DNA of 52,209 nucleotides, from positions 1-52,209 of the forward strand of contig JAFDWZ010000046.1 of NCBI GenBank assembly GCA_018268195.1, read 5' to 3'. Within the stretch, counting starts at the first letter, position 1, and every line of letters starts with the position of its first letter. The translations under genes were made by a program, and so were the position numbers. The notes under the pieces are model-generated. The model was not told the origin of the DNA. It did not search any database and saw only the letters and a program-made list of their open reading frames with translations. Of the stretch, positions 8,840-16,691 are shown in pieces. The DNA is from Bacteroidota bacterium (GTDB lineage: Bacteria > Bacteroidota > Bacteroidia > AKYH767-A > OLB10).

Positions 8840-8847
8840 CAAATTTA
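8840..8847 (-). promoter_or_regulatory. Promoter -7 element (TAAATTTG) for the ABC exporter-Nudix unit
   Basis: An exact TAnnTTTG on the minus strand, 25 bases before the GTG start. No clear -33 TTG is seen at the usual distance. A weaker TAATTTCG at 9007-9014 on the plus strand is the matching candidate for the divergent MFS gene. Confidence 0.45.
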
Positions 8848-9023
8848 AGATAAAGCCTTATGCTGATGACAGATAACTATTTTTAATAAGACAATTTTAA
8901 CTTAACAATAAAAGTACGCTTCAGTTTAGTGATTGATATATTAAGCAAACATGAAAAAGAAAACAGAATGATTAGAATTAGTGCTTAATAAAAGCTCGTA
9001 CTTTATTAATTTCGCAACCTCAT

Positions 9024-10241
9024 ATGGACAAGGCTTCTTTTAAAAATGATGTTTCCAAGGGAGCATTGCAAGTAACAGCCTACAGTATATTATTCAGTAT
9101 AAGTTTTTCGCACATGCTGAATGATACTATGCAAAGTTTAATTCCATCCATTTATCCATTATTAAAAGATTCTTTCAGTTTAAATTTTGCACAAATAGGT
9201 TTAATACAATTAACGTTTCAGTTAACAGCAAGCATTCTTCAACCCATGGTAGGGTCGTTCACTGATAAACATCCGCAACCATTTTCGTTGGCTGCAGGAA
9301 TGTGTTTCACTTTAATCGGTTTGATTTTTATTTCTTTTGCGACCAGTTATGCAGGTATTCTGGTATCTGTTGCTTTGATTGGTACCGGCTCTTCAATATT
9401 CCACCCTGAGTCTTCAAAAATTGCTTACCTCGCATCAGGTGGCAGAAGAGGATTTGCACAGTCAGTTTTTCAGCTTGGTGGAAATGCAGGGTCAGCTTTA
9501 GGCCCATTGCTGGCTGCATTGATTGTTGTGAAATTCGGACGAAATCATGTGGCATATTTTGGGATTCTTGCTCTACTGGCTATTGCCATATTAATTTATG
9601 TTGGTAGATGGGCAAAACCCAAAATGCTTCGGTTGAAAGCACAGAAACTAAGAGGGAAATTAACAGAATATCATACTGCTTTGTCAAGCAAACAAGTGAA
9701 GGTTTCAGTTGCAATTTTATTGATTCTAATTTTTTCAAAATATTTTTATCTGGCAAGTATAGGTAGTTATTACACTTTTTATCTGATAGAAAAATTTCAT
9801 GTAAGTATTAGAGATTCGCAGTTTTTCCTCTTTGCTTTTCTTGCAGCTTCAGCATTGGGCACTTACTTTGGAGGTCCTTTGGGCGATAGATTCGGTAGAA
9901 AATATGTCATTTGGTTTTCTATTCTTGGTGTAGCACCTTTCTCACTTTTGTTGCCCTATGTAAATTTATTCTGGACGGCAATTTTGAGTGTTTTTATAGG
10001 TTTTATAATCTCATCTGCATTCCCTGCTATAATAGTTTATGCACAGGAACTCATGCCGGGGAAAATAGGTATGATTTCAGGTTTGTTCTTTGGTTTTGCT
10101 TTCGGGATGGGAGGTTTAGGGTCAGCATTACTGGGTATGCTTGCCGATGCCACTGATATTTACTTTGTGTATCATGTATGTGCTTTTCTGCCATTAATCG
10201 GATTGATTACATGGAAATTGCCTGACCTGAAGCACTCATAA
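9024..10241 (+). CDS. MFS transporter, fosmidomycin-resistance (Fsr) type
   Basis: A 405-residue protein with about 12 hydrophobic segments. The N-terminus (ISFSHMLNDTMQSLIPSIYP) and the loop-2 region (GSFTDKHPQPFSLAAGM) match the Fsr branch of the major facilitator family, as does FHPESSKIAYLASGGRRGFA after helix 4. The second half contains GGPLGDRFGRKYVIWFS, the repeated MFS loop motif. E. coli Fsr exports fosmidomycin; in other species the natural substrate is unknown, so only the subfamily is claimed. The ATG follows a TAATTTCG element by nine bases. The thyA gene begins 110 bases downstream behind its own promoter. Confidence 0.82.
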   Translation: MDKASFKNDVSKGALQVTAYSILFSISFSHMLNDTMQSLIPSIYPLLKDSFSLNFAQIGLIQLTFQLTASILQPMVGSFTDKHPQPFSLAAGMCFTLIGLIFISFATSYAGILVSVALIGTGSSIFHPESSKIAYLASGGRRGFAQSVFQLGGNAGSALGPLLAALIVVKFGRNHVAYFGILALLAIAILIYVGRWAKPKMLRLKAQKLRGKLTEYHTALSSKQVKVSVAILLILIFSKYFYLASIGSYYTFYLIEKFHVSIRDSQFFLFAFLAASALGTYFGGPLGDRFGRKYVIWFSILGVAPFSLLLPYVNLFWTAILSVFIGFIISSAFPAIIVYAQELMPGKIGMISGLFFGFAFGMGGLGSALLGMLADATDIYFVYHVCAFLPLIGLITWKLPDLKHS

Positions 10242-10314
10242 TTCATTCAGTGCATTGCCCCAATTTGGTCAATAACTTTTCTTATGATTCGTGGTTTTAT
10301 GTCAGATGTTGCGG

Positions 10315-10322
10315 TATTTTTG
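10315..10322 (+). promoter_or_regulatory. Promoter -7 element (TATTTTTG) for thyA-folA
   Basis: An exact TAnnTTTG lies 28 bases before the thyA ATG in the gap after the MFS gene. No convincing -33 TTTG is seen; GGTTTTAT lies near that position. Confidence 0.45.
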
Positions 10323-10350
10323 AAACCTGAAATATGTTTAATTTTATTGA

Positions 10351-11145
10351 ATGAAACAATACCGGGAATTGCTGCAACATGTGATGCAGCATGGCACAGA
10401 TAAATCAGACAGAACAGGCACCGGCACACGAAGTGTATTCGGGTATCAAATGCGTTTTGATCTGAAGGAAGGATTTCCATTGGTGACAACCAAGAAACTG
10501 CATAGCAAATCCATCATACATGAATTACTTTGGTTTTTAAAAGGAGAAACCAATATTAAATATCTTAAAGAAAATGGAGTGTCCATTTGGGATGAATGGG
10601 CCGATGCTGATGGAAATCTTGGTCCTGTTTATGGTAAACAATGGCGTTCATGGTCAAATCCTGATGGCAGTGTTACGGATCAGATTTCACAATTGATAAA
10701 AACAATAAAAGAAAACCCTGATTCGCGCAGGATGCTGGTGAGTGCATGGAATGTTTCTGATATTTCAAAGATGGCTTTGCCACCATGTCATATTTTATTT
10801 CAGTTTTATGTAGCTGATGGAAAATTGTCATGTCAGCTTTATCAGAGGAGTGCCGATATTTTTCTCGGAGTACCTTTCAATATTGCATCTTATGCGTTGC
10901 TAACGCACATGATAGCACAGGTGTGTAATCTTCAGGTAGGAGAGTTTATACATACACTTGGCGATGCACATATTTATTCAAATCATTTTGAACAAGTGGA
11001 GCTACAACTTACACGCACACCTTATCCGCTTCCTGTGTTGCAGATGAATCCATTGGTGAAAGACATTTTCAATTTTAAGTACGAAGATTTTTATATCACA
11101 AATTATCAGTCGCATCCGGCAATAAAAGCTCCGGTAGCAGTATAG
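10351..11145 (+). CDS. thyA: Thymidylate synthase
   Basis: A 264-residue protein, the same length as E. coli ThyA. It converts dUMP to dTMP using methylene-tetrahydrofolate and leaves dihydrofolate. The active-site cysteine is C146 in [14 protein letters not shown], identical in position to E. coli. Other signatures are [18 protein letters not shown] near the N-terminus, the [20 protein letters not shown] block, and the C-terminal folate-closing IKAPVAV. The dihydrofolate reductase gene starts seven bases after its stop, the classic pairing in which FolA regenerates the folate that ThyA oxidises. Confidence 0.97.
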   Translation: MKQYRELLQHVMQHGTDKSDRTGTGTRSVFGYQMRFDLKEGFPLVTTKKLHSKSIIHELLWFLKGETNIKYLKENGVSIWDEWADADGNLGPVYGKQWRSWSNPDGSVTDQISQLIKTIKENPDSRRMLVSAWNVSDISKMALPPCHILFQFYVADGKLSCQLYQRSADIFLGVPFNIASYALLTHMIAQVCNLQVGEFIHTLGDAHIYSNHFEQVELQLTRTPYPLPVLQMNPLVKDIFNFKYEDFYITNYQSHPAIKAPVAV

Positions 11146-11152
11146 GCTAAGT

Positions 11153-11662
11153 ATGAGAATATCATTGATAGCAGCAATGGATCAGCACAGACTGATAGGC
11201 GCTAATAACGGATTGCCTTGGCATCTGCCTGCCGACATGAAATATTTTAAAGAAAAAACAATCGGGCATCACATTCTTACAGGAAGAAAAAATTATGAAA
11301 GTATTCCTGAAAAATACAGACCCCTGCCCGGAAGAGTAAATTTAATTGTAACACGACAAAGAAATTGTGAATATCCCGGTGCAAGATGTTTTCATAGTAT
11401 TAACGAAGCCATTGAGCAGGCAAGGAGTCATGGTGAAAAAGAATTGTTTGTAATAGGAGGTGGCGAATTGTTTACTCAGATGATGAGCCGTGCAGATAAA
11501 ATGTATCTTACCTTTATTCATTACACATTTCGAGGAGATGTTTATTTTCCTGAAATTGACAGGTCGGAATGGAAAATGATTTCGAAAACGGATTGCTATG
11601 CTGATGAAAAGAATGCTTACGATTATTCGTTTACGGAGTGGGAAAAAGTTTCTGAAAATTAA
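11153..11662 (+). CDS. folA: Dihydrofolate reductase
   Basis: A 169-residue enzyme that reduces dihydrofolate to tetrahydrofolate with NADPH. The N-terminal ISLIAAMDQHRLIGANNGLP, the WHLPADMKYFKEKT helix with the catalytic acid Asp, the HHILTGRKNYESIP cofactor loop and EKELFVIGGGELFTQM are all typical. It lies in an operon with thyA. Its stop TAA overlaps the stop of the convergent SDR gene in the four bases TTAA, with no terminator hairpin between them. Confidence 0.96.
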   Translation: MRISLIAAMDQHRLIGANNGLPWHLPADMKYFKEKTIGHHILTGRKNYESIPEKYRPLPGRVNLIVTRQRNCEYPGARCFHSINEAIEQARSHGEKELFVIGGGELFTQMMSRADKMYLTFIHYTFRGDVYFPEIDRSEWKMISKTDCYADEKNAYDYSFTEWEKVSEN

Positions 11663-12534
11663 ATCTTGTTCTTCTCTTTGTAAACCTCAATCATTTCTTT
11701 CAATCCCTGATCAATTGAAATATGTGGATGCCAGTGTTTTTCATGTTTAATTTTTGAATAATCGGCAACCACATCCAGCACTTCATTAGCTCTTCGTTTT
11801 TCAGAGCAGGTTATTTGCACTTTGCGTCCGGCAATATGTTCGGTCTTGTCAATAATTTGTTGAACACTGTAGCTAACTCCGCTTCCTACGTTGTAAGTAG
11901 TATACGTTGGTATTGAATTATTTTCAGCACAGTTAAGAAAGGCCTGAGCCACATCATTTACGTGTACAAAATCGCGTTTAGGAATTAGCGTTTCAAGATT
12001 TATCTGACCATCAAAAACTCCTTTAATAATTTTAGGGATAAGAAATGATTGATTTTGTCCGGGCCCATAAATATTAAAAATTCGCAAAACGTCAATAGGC
12101 ACATCGAATTCGCGATGATAAACATGGCATAATTGCTCACTTATAATTTTACTCGAAGCGTAAGGGTTCCACATGTTTACAGGGTGCTGTTCATCTACAG
12201 GTAGGTAGGAGGGTTGCCCATAAACATAGGAGCTTGCAAAAATCATTTTAGCCTGATGTGTTTTACAAAGCTCGAGTGCATTCAGTGTTCCGTTGATATT
12301 GATGGTGAAAAATTCAGCAGTGCGGTTGTACGAATCGGGGACAAACGTGTGTGCTGCAAGATGTATCATCACATCAAATGGTTCAACAGTCTTTAGTGTT
12401 TCCGGTTTGCAAATATCAAATCCGAGTTTACGCGAAACAGGAACTACCGTATGACCTTTTGAAGTCAGCAGTTTAATAATTGCTGTCCCCAAAAATCCGG
12501 ATGAGCCTGTGACAACTATACGTTTAGCGAGCAT
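11659..12534 (-). CDS. NAD-dependent epimerase/dehydratase (extended SDR), NDP-sugar reductase or epimerase
   Basis: About 291 residues from the ATG at 12534 (MLAKRIVVTGSSGFLG). An upstream in-frame ATG at 12597 would add a basic, non-conserved 21 residues inside the preceding gene. The Rossmann motif GSSGFLG, the active-site SSYVYG serine region and the YASSK catalytic Tyr-Lys pair are intact, with RIFNIYGPGQ and the substrate-side RDFVHVNDVA following. Extended SDRs of this type act on NDP-sugars as 4-reductases, epimerases or dehydratases. It overlaps the sugar-1-phosphate nucleotidyltransferase gene by 11 bases and is the last gene of the polysaccharide locus, where it would complete an activated deoxy- or epimerised sugar. 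The exact reaction is not determinable. Confidence 0.85.
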   Translation of the reverse strand: MLAKRIVVTGSSGFLGTAIIKLLTSKGHTVVPVSRKLGFDICKPETLKTVEPFDVMIHLAAHTFVPDSYNRTAEFFTININGTLNALELCKTHQAKMIFASSYVYGQPSYLPVDEQHPVNMWNPYASSKIISEQLCHVYHREFDVPIDVLRIFNIYGPGQNQSFLIPKIIKGVFDGQINLETLIPKRDFVHVNDVAQAFLNCAENNSIPTYTTYNVGSGVSYSVQQIIDKTEHIAGRKVQITCSEKRRANEVLDVVADYSKIKHEKHWHPHISIDQGLKEMIEVYKEKNKI

Positions 12535-13231
12535 TATTTTTCTTTTCCTGTTCTTCCATTTCCTGGCAGGCACGTTGGTAATCTTCCAGTCGGCCAATAT
12601 CCAGCCAGTTTCCGTTGTACTGATAGCCTATAACTTTTTCATTTACGTCATGAAGTTTTACTATCAGGTCCGGAACATTATAAAAACCATCAGGCAGGTG
12701 TTTGATTACTGATGGTTCAAAAACATAAATCCCCATACTTACCAGATACTCAAGTGTAGGTTTTTCTTTCCACTCAGTAAATTCTTTTGCCTCATTAATT
12801 TTAATAACTCCAAAATCAATATTTACCATTTTGCGTGTTAAACCAATGGTCGCTGTGGCTTTGTTCTTTTTGTGATATTCCAGCATTTCATCCAGGTTGA
12901 TATCTGTAAACAAATCACCATTCATAAAGAAGAAAGTATCGGTAAGATGATTTGTTATCAGCTTCATTGGGCCTGCAGTTCCCAATGGTTCATCTTCACT
13001 GGAGTAAATTATTTCCACACCGAATTTTGAACCATCGCCAAAATAAGAACGAATGAGTGATTCAAGATAGCCTACACAAATAACTACTTTTTTCACTCCT
13101 GCATCCTTCAGTTGTTTAATAAGGATTTCAAGAATGGGTCTGTTGCCAACGGGCATCAGTGGTTTAGGTAGGCTGATGGTAAATGGAGCTAGGCGTGTAC
13201 CTTTTCCTCCGGCTAATAATACTGCTATCAT
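12524..13231 (-). CDS. Sugar-1-phosphate nucleotidyltransferase
   Basis: A 235-residue GT-A-like nucleotidyltransferase. The nucleotide-binding loop is LAGGKGTRLAPFT, followed by LPKPLMPVGNRPILE with the phosphate-contacting Lys, then PLGTAGPMKLI and the metal-binding FFFMNGDLFTDI. The form resembles short guanylyl- or cytidylyltransferases such as HddC/ManC-like and RfbF-like enzymes rather than RmlA, and lacks the long beta-helix tail of GlmU types. It should join a hexose- or heptose-1-phosphate to NTP to make an NDP-sugar for the two flanking SDR enzymes. The stop lies inside the next gene (11-base overlap), and the previous gene ends nine bases upstream. Confidence 0.87.
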   Translation of the reverse strand: MIAVLLAGGKGTRLAPFTISLPKPLMPVGNRPILEILIKQLKDAGVKKVVICVGYLESLIRSYFGDGSKFGVEIIYSSEDEPLGTAGPMKLITNHLTDTFFFMNGDLFTDINLDEMLEYHKKNKATATIGLTRKMVNIDFGVIKINEAKEFTEWKEKPTLEYLVSMGIYVFEPSVIKHLPDGFYNVPDLIVKLHDVNEKVIGYQYNGNWLDIGRLEDYQRACQEMEEQEKKNNAR

Positions 13232-13240
13232 ATTCTTTAA

Positions 13241-14215
13241 TTAAACATTGTAAACATCCGGTTTATACAGATGCAAATTTGATTCTAAAAATTTAATAGT
13301 TTGTCTCAAACCTTCTTCAAGCGTGTGCTGTGGTCGCCAATCAGTGTTGGAAATTATTTTAGTATTATCACAAAACAATCTTTCAACTTCACTCTTATCC
13401 GGTCTTACACGTTGTTGGTCGGTAATAATGTTGATGTTCTTGTTCATCAGTTTTGCAATCATCAACGCAAGATCGCCCACTGATATTTCATCTTTCATTC
13501 CAATATTGGTTACAGTACCGTTTAAAGCATTATTTTTTGCAATTGCAAGAAATCCGTTTGCTGTATCTTTAACAAAAGTAAGATCACGTGTAGGCGTTGT
13601 GTGACCTAGTTTAATATCTGTTTTTCCTGAAAGCAACTGAGTGATTATGGTTGGAATGACAGCACGTGCACTTTGTCGGGGTCCATAGGTGTTAAACGGG
13701 CGAACAATTTTTACCGGTGAATTAAAAGACAGGTAGTAACTGAGTGCCATTTGGTCAGCACCAATTTTTGATGCTGAATAAGGAGATTGTCCTACCAATG
13801 GATGTTTTTCATCTATGGGCACATACTGAGCAGTACCATAAGTTTCGCTCGTGGATGTTACCAGAATATTTTCGGTGTTTTGTTCTCGGCATGATTGAAC
13901 AATATTGTAAGTCCCCTCAACATTTGTTTTGATATATGCCATAGGTGACACATAACTATACGGAATTCCTATCAATGCCGCAAGATGAAAAACGGTATCG
14001 CAACCTTTAACAGCATTATACACACTGTCATAATCACGAATATCACCTGTGATAAATTCAATATCCTTCTTGTAAGGAGAAGATTCGAGCCATCCGAAAT
14101 TTCCTTTGGAATTGTATCGGACAAAAGCTTTTACTTTATAACCTTCTTCCACACAGCGTTCAGTAAGGTGTGATCCGATAAACCCGGCTGCTCCTGTAAC
14201 TAAAATATTTTTCAT
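13241..14215 (-). CDS. NDP-sugar 4,6-dehydratase-like extended SDR
   Basis: A 324-residue extended SDR. The NAD-binding GAAGFIGSHL, the TSTSETYGTAQ active-site block, YSASKIGADQ with catalytic Tyr and Lys, and RPFNTYGPRQSARAVIP are all clear. The early segment AFVRYNSKGNFGWLESS resembles the LegB/GDP-mannose-4,6-dehydratase-like group, where Thr-Ser-Glu in the TSTSE motif supplies the acid/base pair for C4 oxidation and C6 dehydration. It probably converts the NDP-sugar made by the neighbouring nucleotidyltransferase to a 4-keto-6-deoxy form. It follows the polymerase gene by 15 bases. The dehydratase call is from motif likeness; a 4-epimerase is the main alternative. Confidence 0.83.
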   Translation of the reverse strand: MKNILVTGAAGFIGSHLTERCVEEGYKVKAFVRYNSKGNFGWLESSPYKKDIEFITGDIRDYDSVYNAVKGCDTVFHLAALIGIPYSYVSPMAYIKTNVEGTYNIVQSCREQNTENILVTSTSETYGTAQYVPIDEKHPLVGQSPYSASKIGADQMALSYYLSFNSPVKIVRPFNTYGPRQSARAVIPTIITQLLSGKTDIKLGHTTPTRDLTFVKDTANGFLAIAKNNALNGTVTNIGMKDEISVGDLALMIAKLMNKNINIITDQQRVRPDKSEVERLFCDNTKIISNTDWRPQHTLEEGLRQTIKFLESNLHLYKPDVYNV

Positions 14216-14230
14216 TGATTCAATAGTTGT

Positions 14231-15553
14231 TTAATTGATAAGATTATTTCCAGCTAATTTATTTTTTCGTGTTATTTCATTAAGGTTATTTATCCTTTTC
14301 TTCTCACTTGCAGCATCATACACATTTACCATTGCAAGTAAAATCATCAGATACCAGAGTAAGGTAGTATAGTCAAACGGATGTCCGGTAAAAGCATAAA
14401 TTAAAAACATAACTAAAAATGTTAAGGCAGCAAAAATAGAAGGATTACGGGTATTTTGATAGATTGAAATAAGTCTGACAAGAAATCGTGTTATAAACAT
14501 TAGAAATACTGTTAAGCCTATAGCTCCTACCTGAAGAAGGTAAGCAAGGAACTGGTTATGAGCAATGAAATTTTTTGAAGTGCCGAGTAATTGTTTGAAG
14601 AGAGAGAATTCTCCAAAATACATATTTAACAGATTTTCCCAGCGATTAACTCGCCCTGTGCCCATTGATTTAGCTGCATCAGCATCACCGCCTGAGTCAA
14701 TATAGTTAATCTCTGTTTCAAAACGTGTGTTCAGGTCCTCTGATAATGAAAAGGAGAGATAAATTGTAATTGCAAGGGCAGGAACTATAAGAAATAATCT
14801 TTTTTCAAATATGCCATACCACATAATCACATAGGTTAAAAACATAATCAGTGCACTTTTGGTCATGGTGATTACCAGAATAATAGCTGTTACAACAAAG
14901 GTCAACCACCTAAGTACCTTGTAAAAATCACTGATTTTATTTTTATAAAGTTTGAAAAAAAGGTTGCAGTAGAGTAAACAAATAACGGATAAATAGGATG
15001 GTGTACCCGGGTCATTATATAATCCATTATATCGGACTACTCCCCGTGTTGTGTCAAAGTTAGAAAGGCCCAAGACGTAAACTAATATAGTGATTATGCC
15101 GGCCATTAAAGTTGTTATCCATATTGTTTTTACCAACTTTGTTCTGCTCATATAATCTTCCATAATTTCCCGAGCTGCAATAAAGTAAAGCAGGTAAGAT
15201 CCAATGAGCCTGGGGTATAATTTGATGCTTGCAAAAAAAGAACTTTTGTTTTCCGATAGATTTAAGAAGTATGCTAAAATTTGCAGTCCGAGGAATAGCC
15301 AAATAAGAACTTCGTTGGTTGTAGGATAATATACGGGTTTATTCAGATATTTAATAAGGAAAATAATAAATATGAAAATGCCTGATATTTCAAGAGCATT
15401 AAATTCAGCAAACACATTAATGTTTACTGTCATATCAAGGAAGGGTTTAATGAGAAAAAGGCTGTACAAAAAATTGCGGTTAAAAAATATTCCAACCACA
15501 ACCAGTGCTCCCAGTCCTGCATAAGCAACTATCGCTAAAATTAAATCAAGCAT
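14231..15553 (-). CDS. O-antigen ligase/polymerase family membrane protein (Wzy-like)
   Basis: A 440-residue protein with about 10-12 hydrophobic helices and a large periplasmic loop at about residues 265-340. In this loop, SMGTGRVNRWENLLN and the following HNQFLAYLLQVGAIGL match the O-antigen ligase/polymerase (Wzy_C) signature. Such proteins polymerise lipid-linked repeat units or ligate them to lipid A. It starts inside the end of the upstream glycosyltransferase gene (8-base overlap). Because wza and wzc are in the same locus, a polymerase role in a Wzy-type capsule or exopolysaccharide pathway is more likely than ligation. It is the only polymerase candidate in the window. Confidence 0.82.
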   Translation of the reverse strand: MLDLILAIVAYAGLGALVVVGIFFNRNFLYSLFLIKPFLDMTVNINVFAEFNALEISGIFIFIIFLIKYLNKPVYYPTTNEVLIWLFLGLQILAYFLNLSENKSSFFASIKLYPRLIGSYLLYFIAAREIMEDYMSRTKLVKTIWITTLMAGIITILVYVLGLSNFDTTRGVVRYNGLYNDPGTPSYLSVICLLYCNLFFKLYKNKISDFYKVLRWLTFVVTAIILVITMTKSALIMFLTYVIMWYGIFEKRLFLIVPALAITIYLSFSLSEDLNTRFETEINYIDSGGDADAAKSMGTGRVNRWENLLNMYFGEFSLFKQLLGTSKNFIAHNQFLAYLLQVGAIGLTVFLMFITRFLVRLISIYQNTRNPSIFAALTFLVMFLIYAFTGHPFDYTTLLWYLMILLAMVNVYDAASEKKRINNLNEITRKNKLAGNNLIN

Positions 15554-16691
15554 TTTTATTGAATTTGTTTATGGCATCAATAAATCCTTGTGCACTTTTT
15601 GCCGGAGTTACATTTCCTCTGATAAATTGATTGGCATTATTCCCTAATTTTAATAATAAGCTTTCATCATTCAGTAGCTTGTTTAATTTTTGGGCAGCCA
15701 TTTCATGCTGGCTAAAATCAAGGACTATCCCGTTTTCATTTTCCTGAATGAGATCAATTACTGCTCCTGCATTTGGCGAAACAACACATGGCAAACCTGA
15801 GGCCATTGCTTCGTTTAACACCAACCCCCAAATATCACAGCCTGTCTGAAACAGAAAACAATCAGTTTGGGTCAGGAATGGAGGTAGATTCTTTTTTTGT
15901 ATAAAACCTTCAAATGATACTAAACTATTTAAATGTAATTCATTTACCAGATTAAAAAGCAACTCTCGATCAGGTCCGTCACCTATTATTCTTAGATGAA
16001 AATCTGTTCGTAATGATTTTAATTCATAAATTGTATGTATCAAGTCATCAATCCGCTTGCCGCGTGTAAGATAACCTAAATATAATAATTGCTTAGTGGT
16101 TGACACTTGACGATTTGTTCGTGCTACTGCAATGTTGTTAAAAAAATCAGTATCTACAGTATTTATTGCAATTGATATTTTGTCGGCTGAAGCACCTAAG
16201 GACATTAAATAGTTTTTGGCCATTGTACCGTAGGCTACAAACCCCTTTGCTCTTCTTACTAAAGTTTTTCGCATCATTATTCTCAATGTGGAGTCCTTTC
16301 TTCCTTTGAATTTAACAGAGCCTGACCAAATAAAATAGTTGATCTTCATAAAGAAGGAAAACAACCATAGCTTAATAGTTGCAGGGCTATAACCAATGAC
16401 AAATGTTGCATCCGGTTTGTACTTACGATGAAATCGTATTATTCCCGGATACGTAAACATGGTGTTTTCAATAGACCCTATATGGAATTTAAAAGATTTT
16501 AAAAAGACATAATCGAATTTCATCTTACTGAAGTCGAGTTTGCTCTTTCTTCGTTTGTAGCCTGCTGCAGCGAAAACTACTTTGAGTTGAATGTTTTGTT
16601 CTTTCAGCGTTTCATTCAGGCTGTTTAGCATAGCAATGCGATAATCCTGGGGGACGTTGGTAATAATAAGTACTTTTTTTATCTCACGCAT
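15546..16691 (-). CDS. Glycosyltransferase family 4 (first in order of neighbours to the polymerase)
   Basis: A 381-residue GT-B fold protein. The C-terminal donor domain is typical of GT4: LLYLGYLTRGKRIDDLIHTI, LRIIGDGPDRELL, VSFEGFIQKKNLPPFLTQTD, and the sugar-nucleotide binding WGLVLNEAMASGLPCVVS with one conserved Glu; the first Glu of the usual E-x7-E is Asp or absent (CDIWG). It would add one sugar of the repeat unit on the cytoplasmic face. Its start lies in the last eight bases of the asparagine-synthase-like gene and its end overlaps the polymerase gene by eight bases, so the three are translated as a block. Donor and acceptor are unknown. Confidence 0.85.
   Translation of the reverse strand: MREIKKVLIITNVPQDYRIAMLNSLNETLKEQNIQLKVVFAAAGYKRRKSKLDFSKMKFDYVFLKSFKFHIGSIENTMFTYPGIIRFHRKYKPDATFVIGYSPATIKLWLFSFFMKINYFIWSGSVKFKGRKDSTLRIMMRKTLVRRAKGFVAYGTMAKNYLMSLGASADKISIAINTVDTDFFNNIAVARTNRQVSTTKQLLYLGYLTRGKRIDDLIHTIYELKSLRTDFHLRIIGDGPDRELLFNLVNELHLNSLVSFEGFIQKKNLPPFLTQTDCFLFQTGCDIWGLVLNEAMASGLPCVVSPNAGAVIDLIQENENGIVLDFSQHEMAAQKLNKLLNDESLLLKLGNNANQFIRGNVTPAKSAQGFIDAINKFNKNA

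Noticed and set aside
8951..8971. Six-codon reading frame (MKKKTE) in the gap before the MFS gene
   Set aside because: Too short, no initiation signal and no regulatory hairpin around it; likely chance.
9024..11662. Fsr-like, thyA and folA genes as a drug-resistance island
   Set aside because: All are ordinary chromosomal genes with separate promoters; no mobile element or resistance variant is evident.
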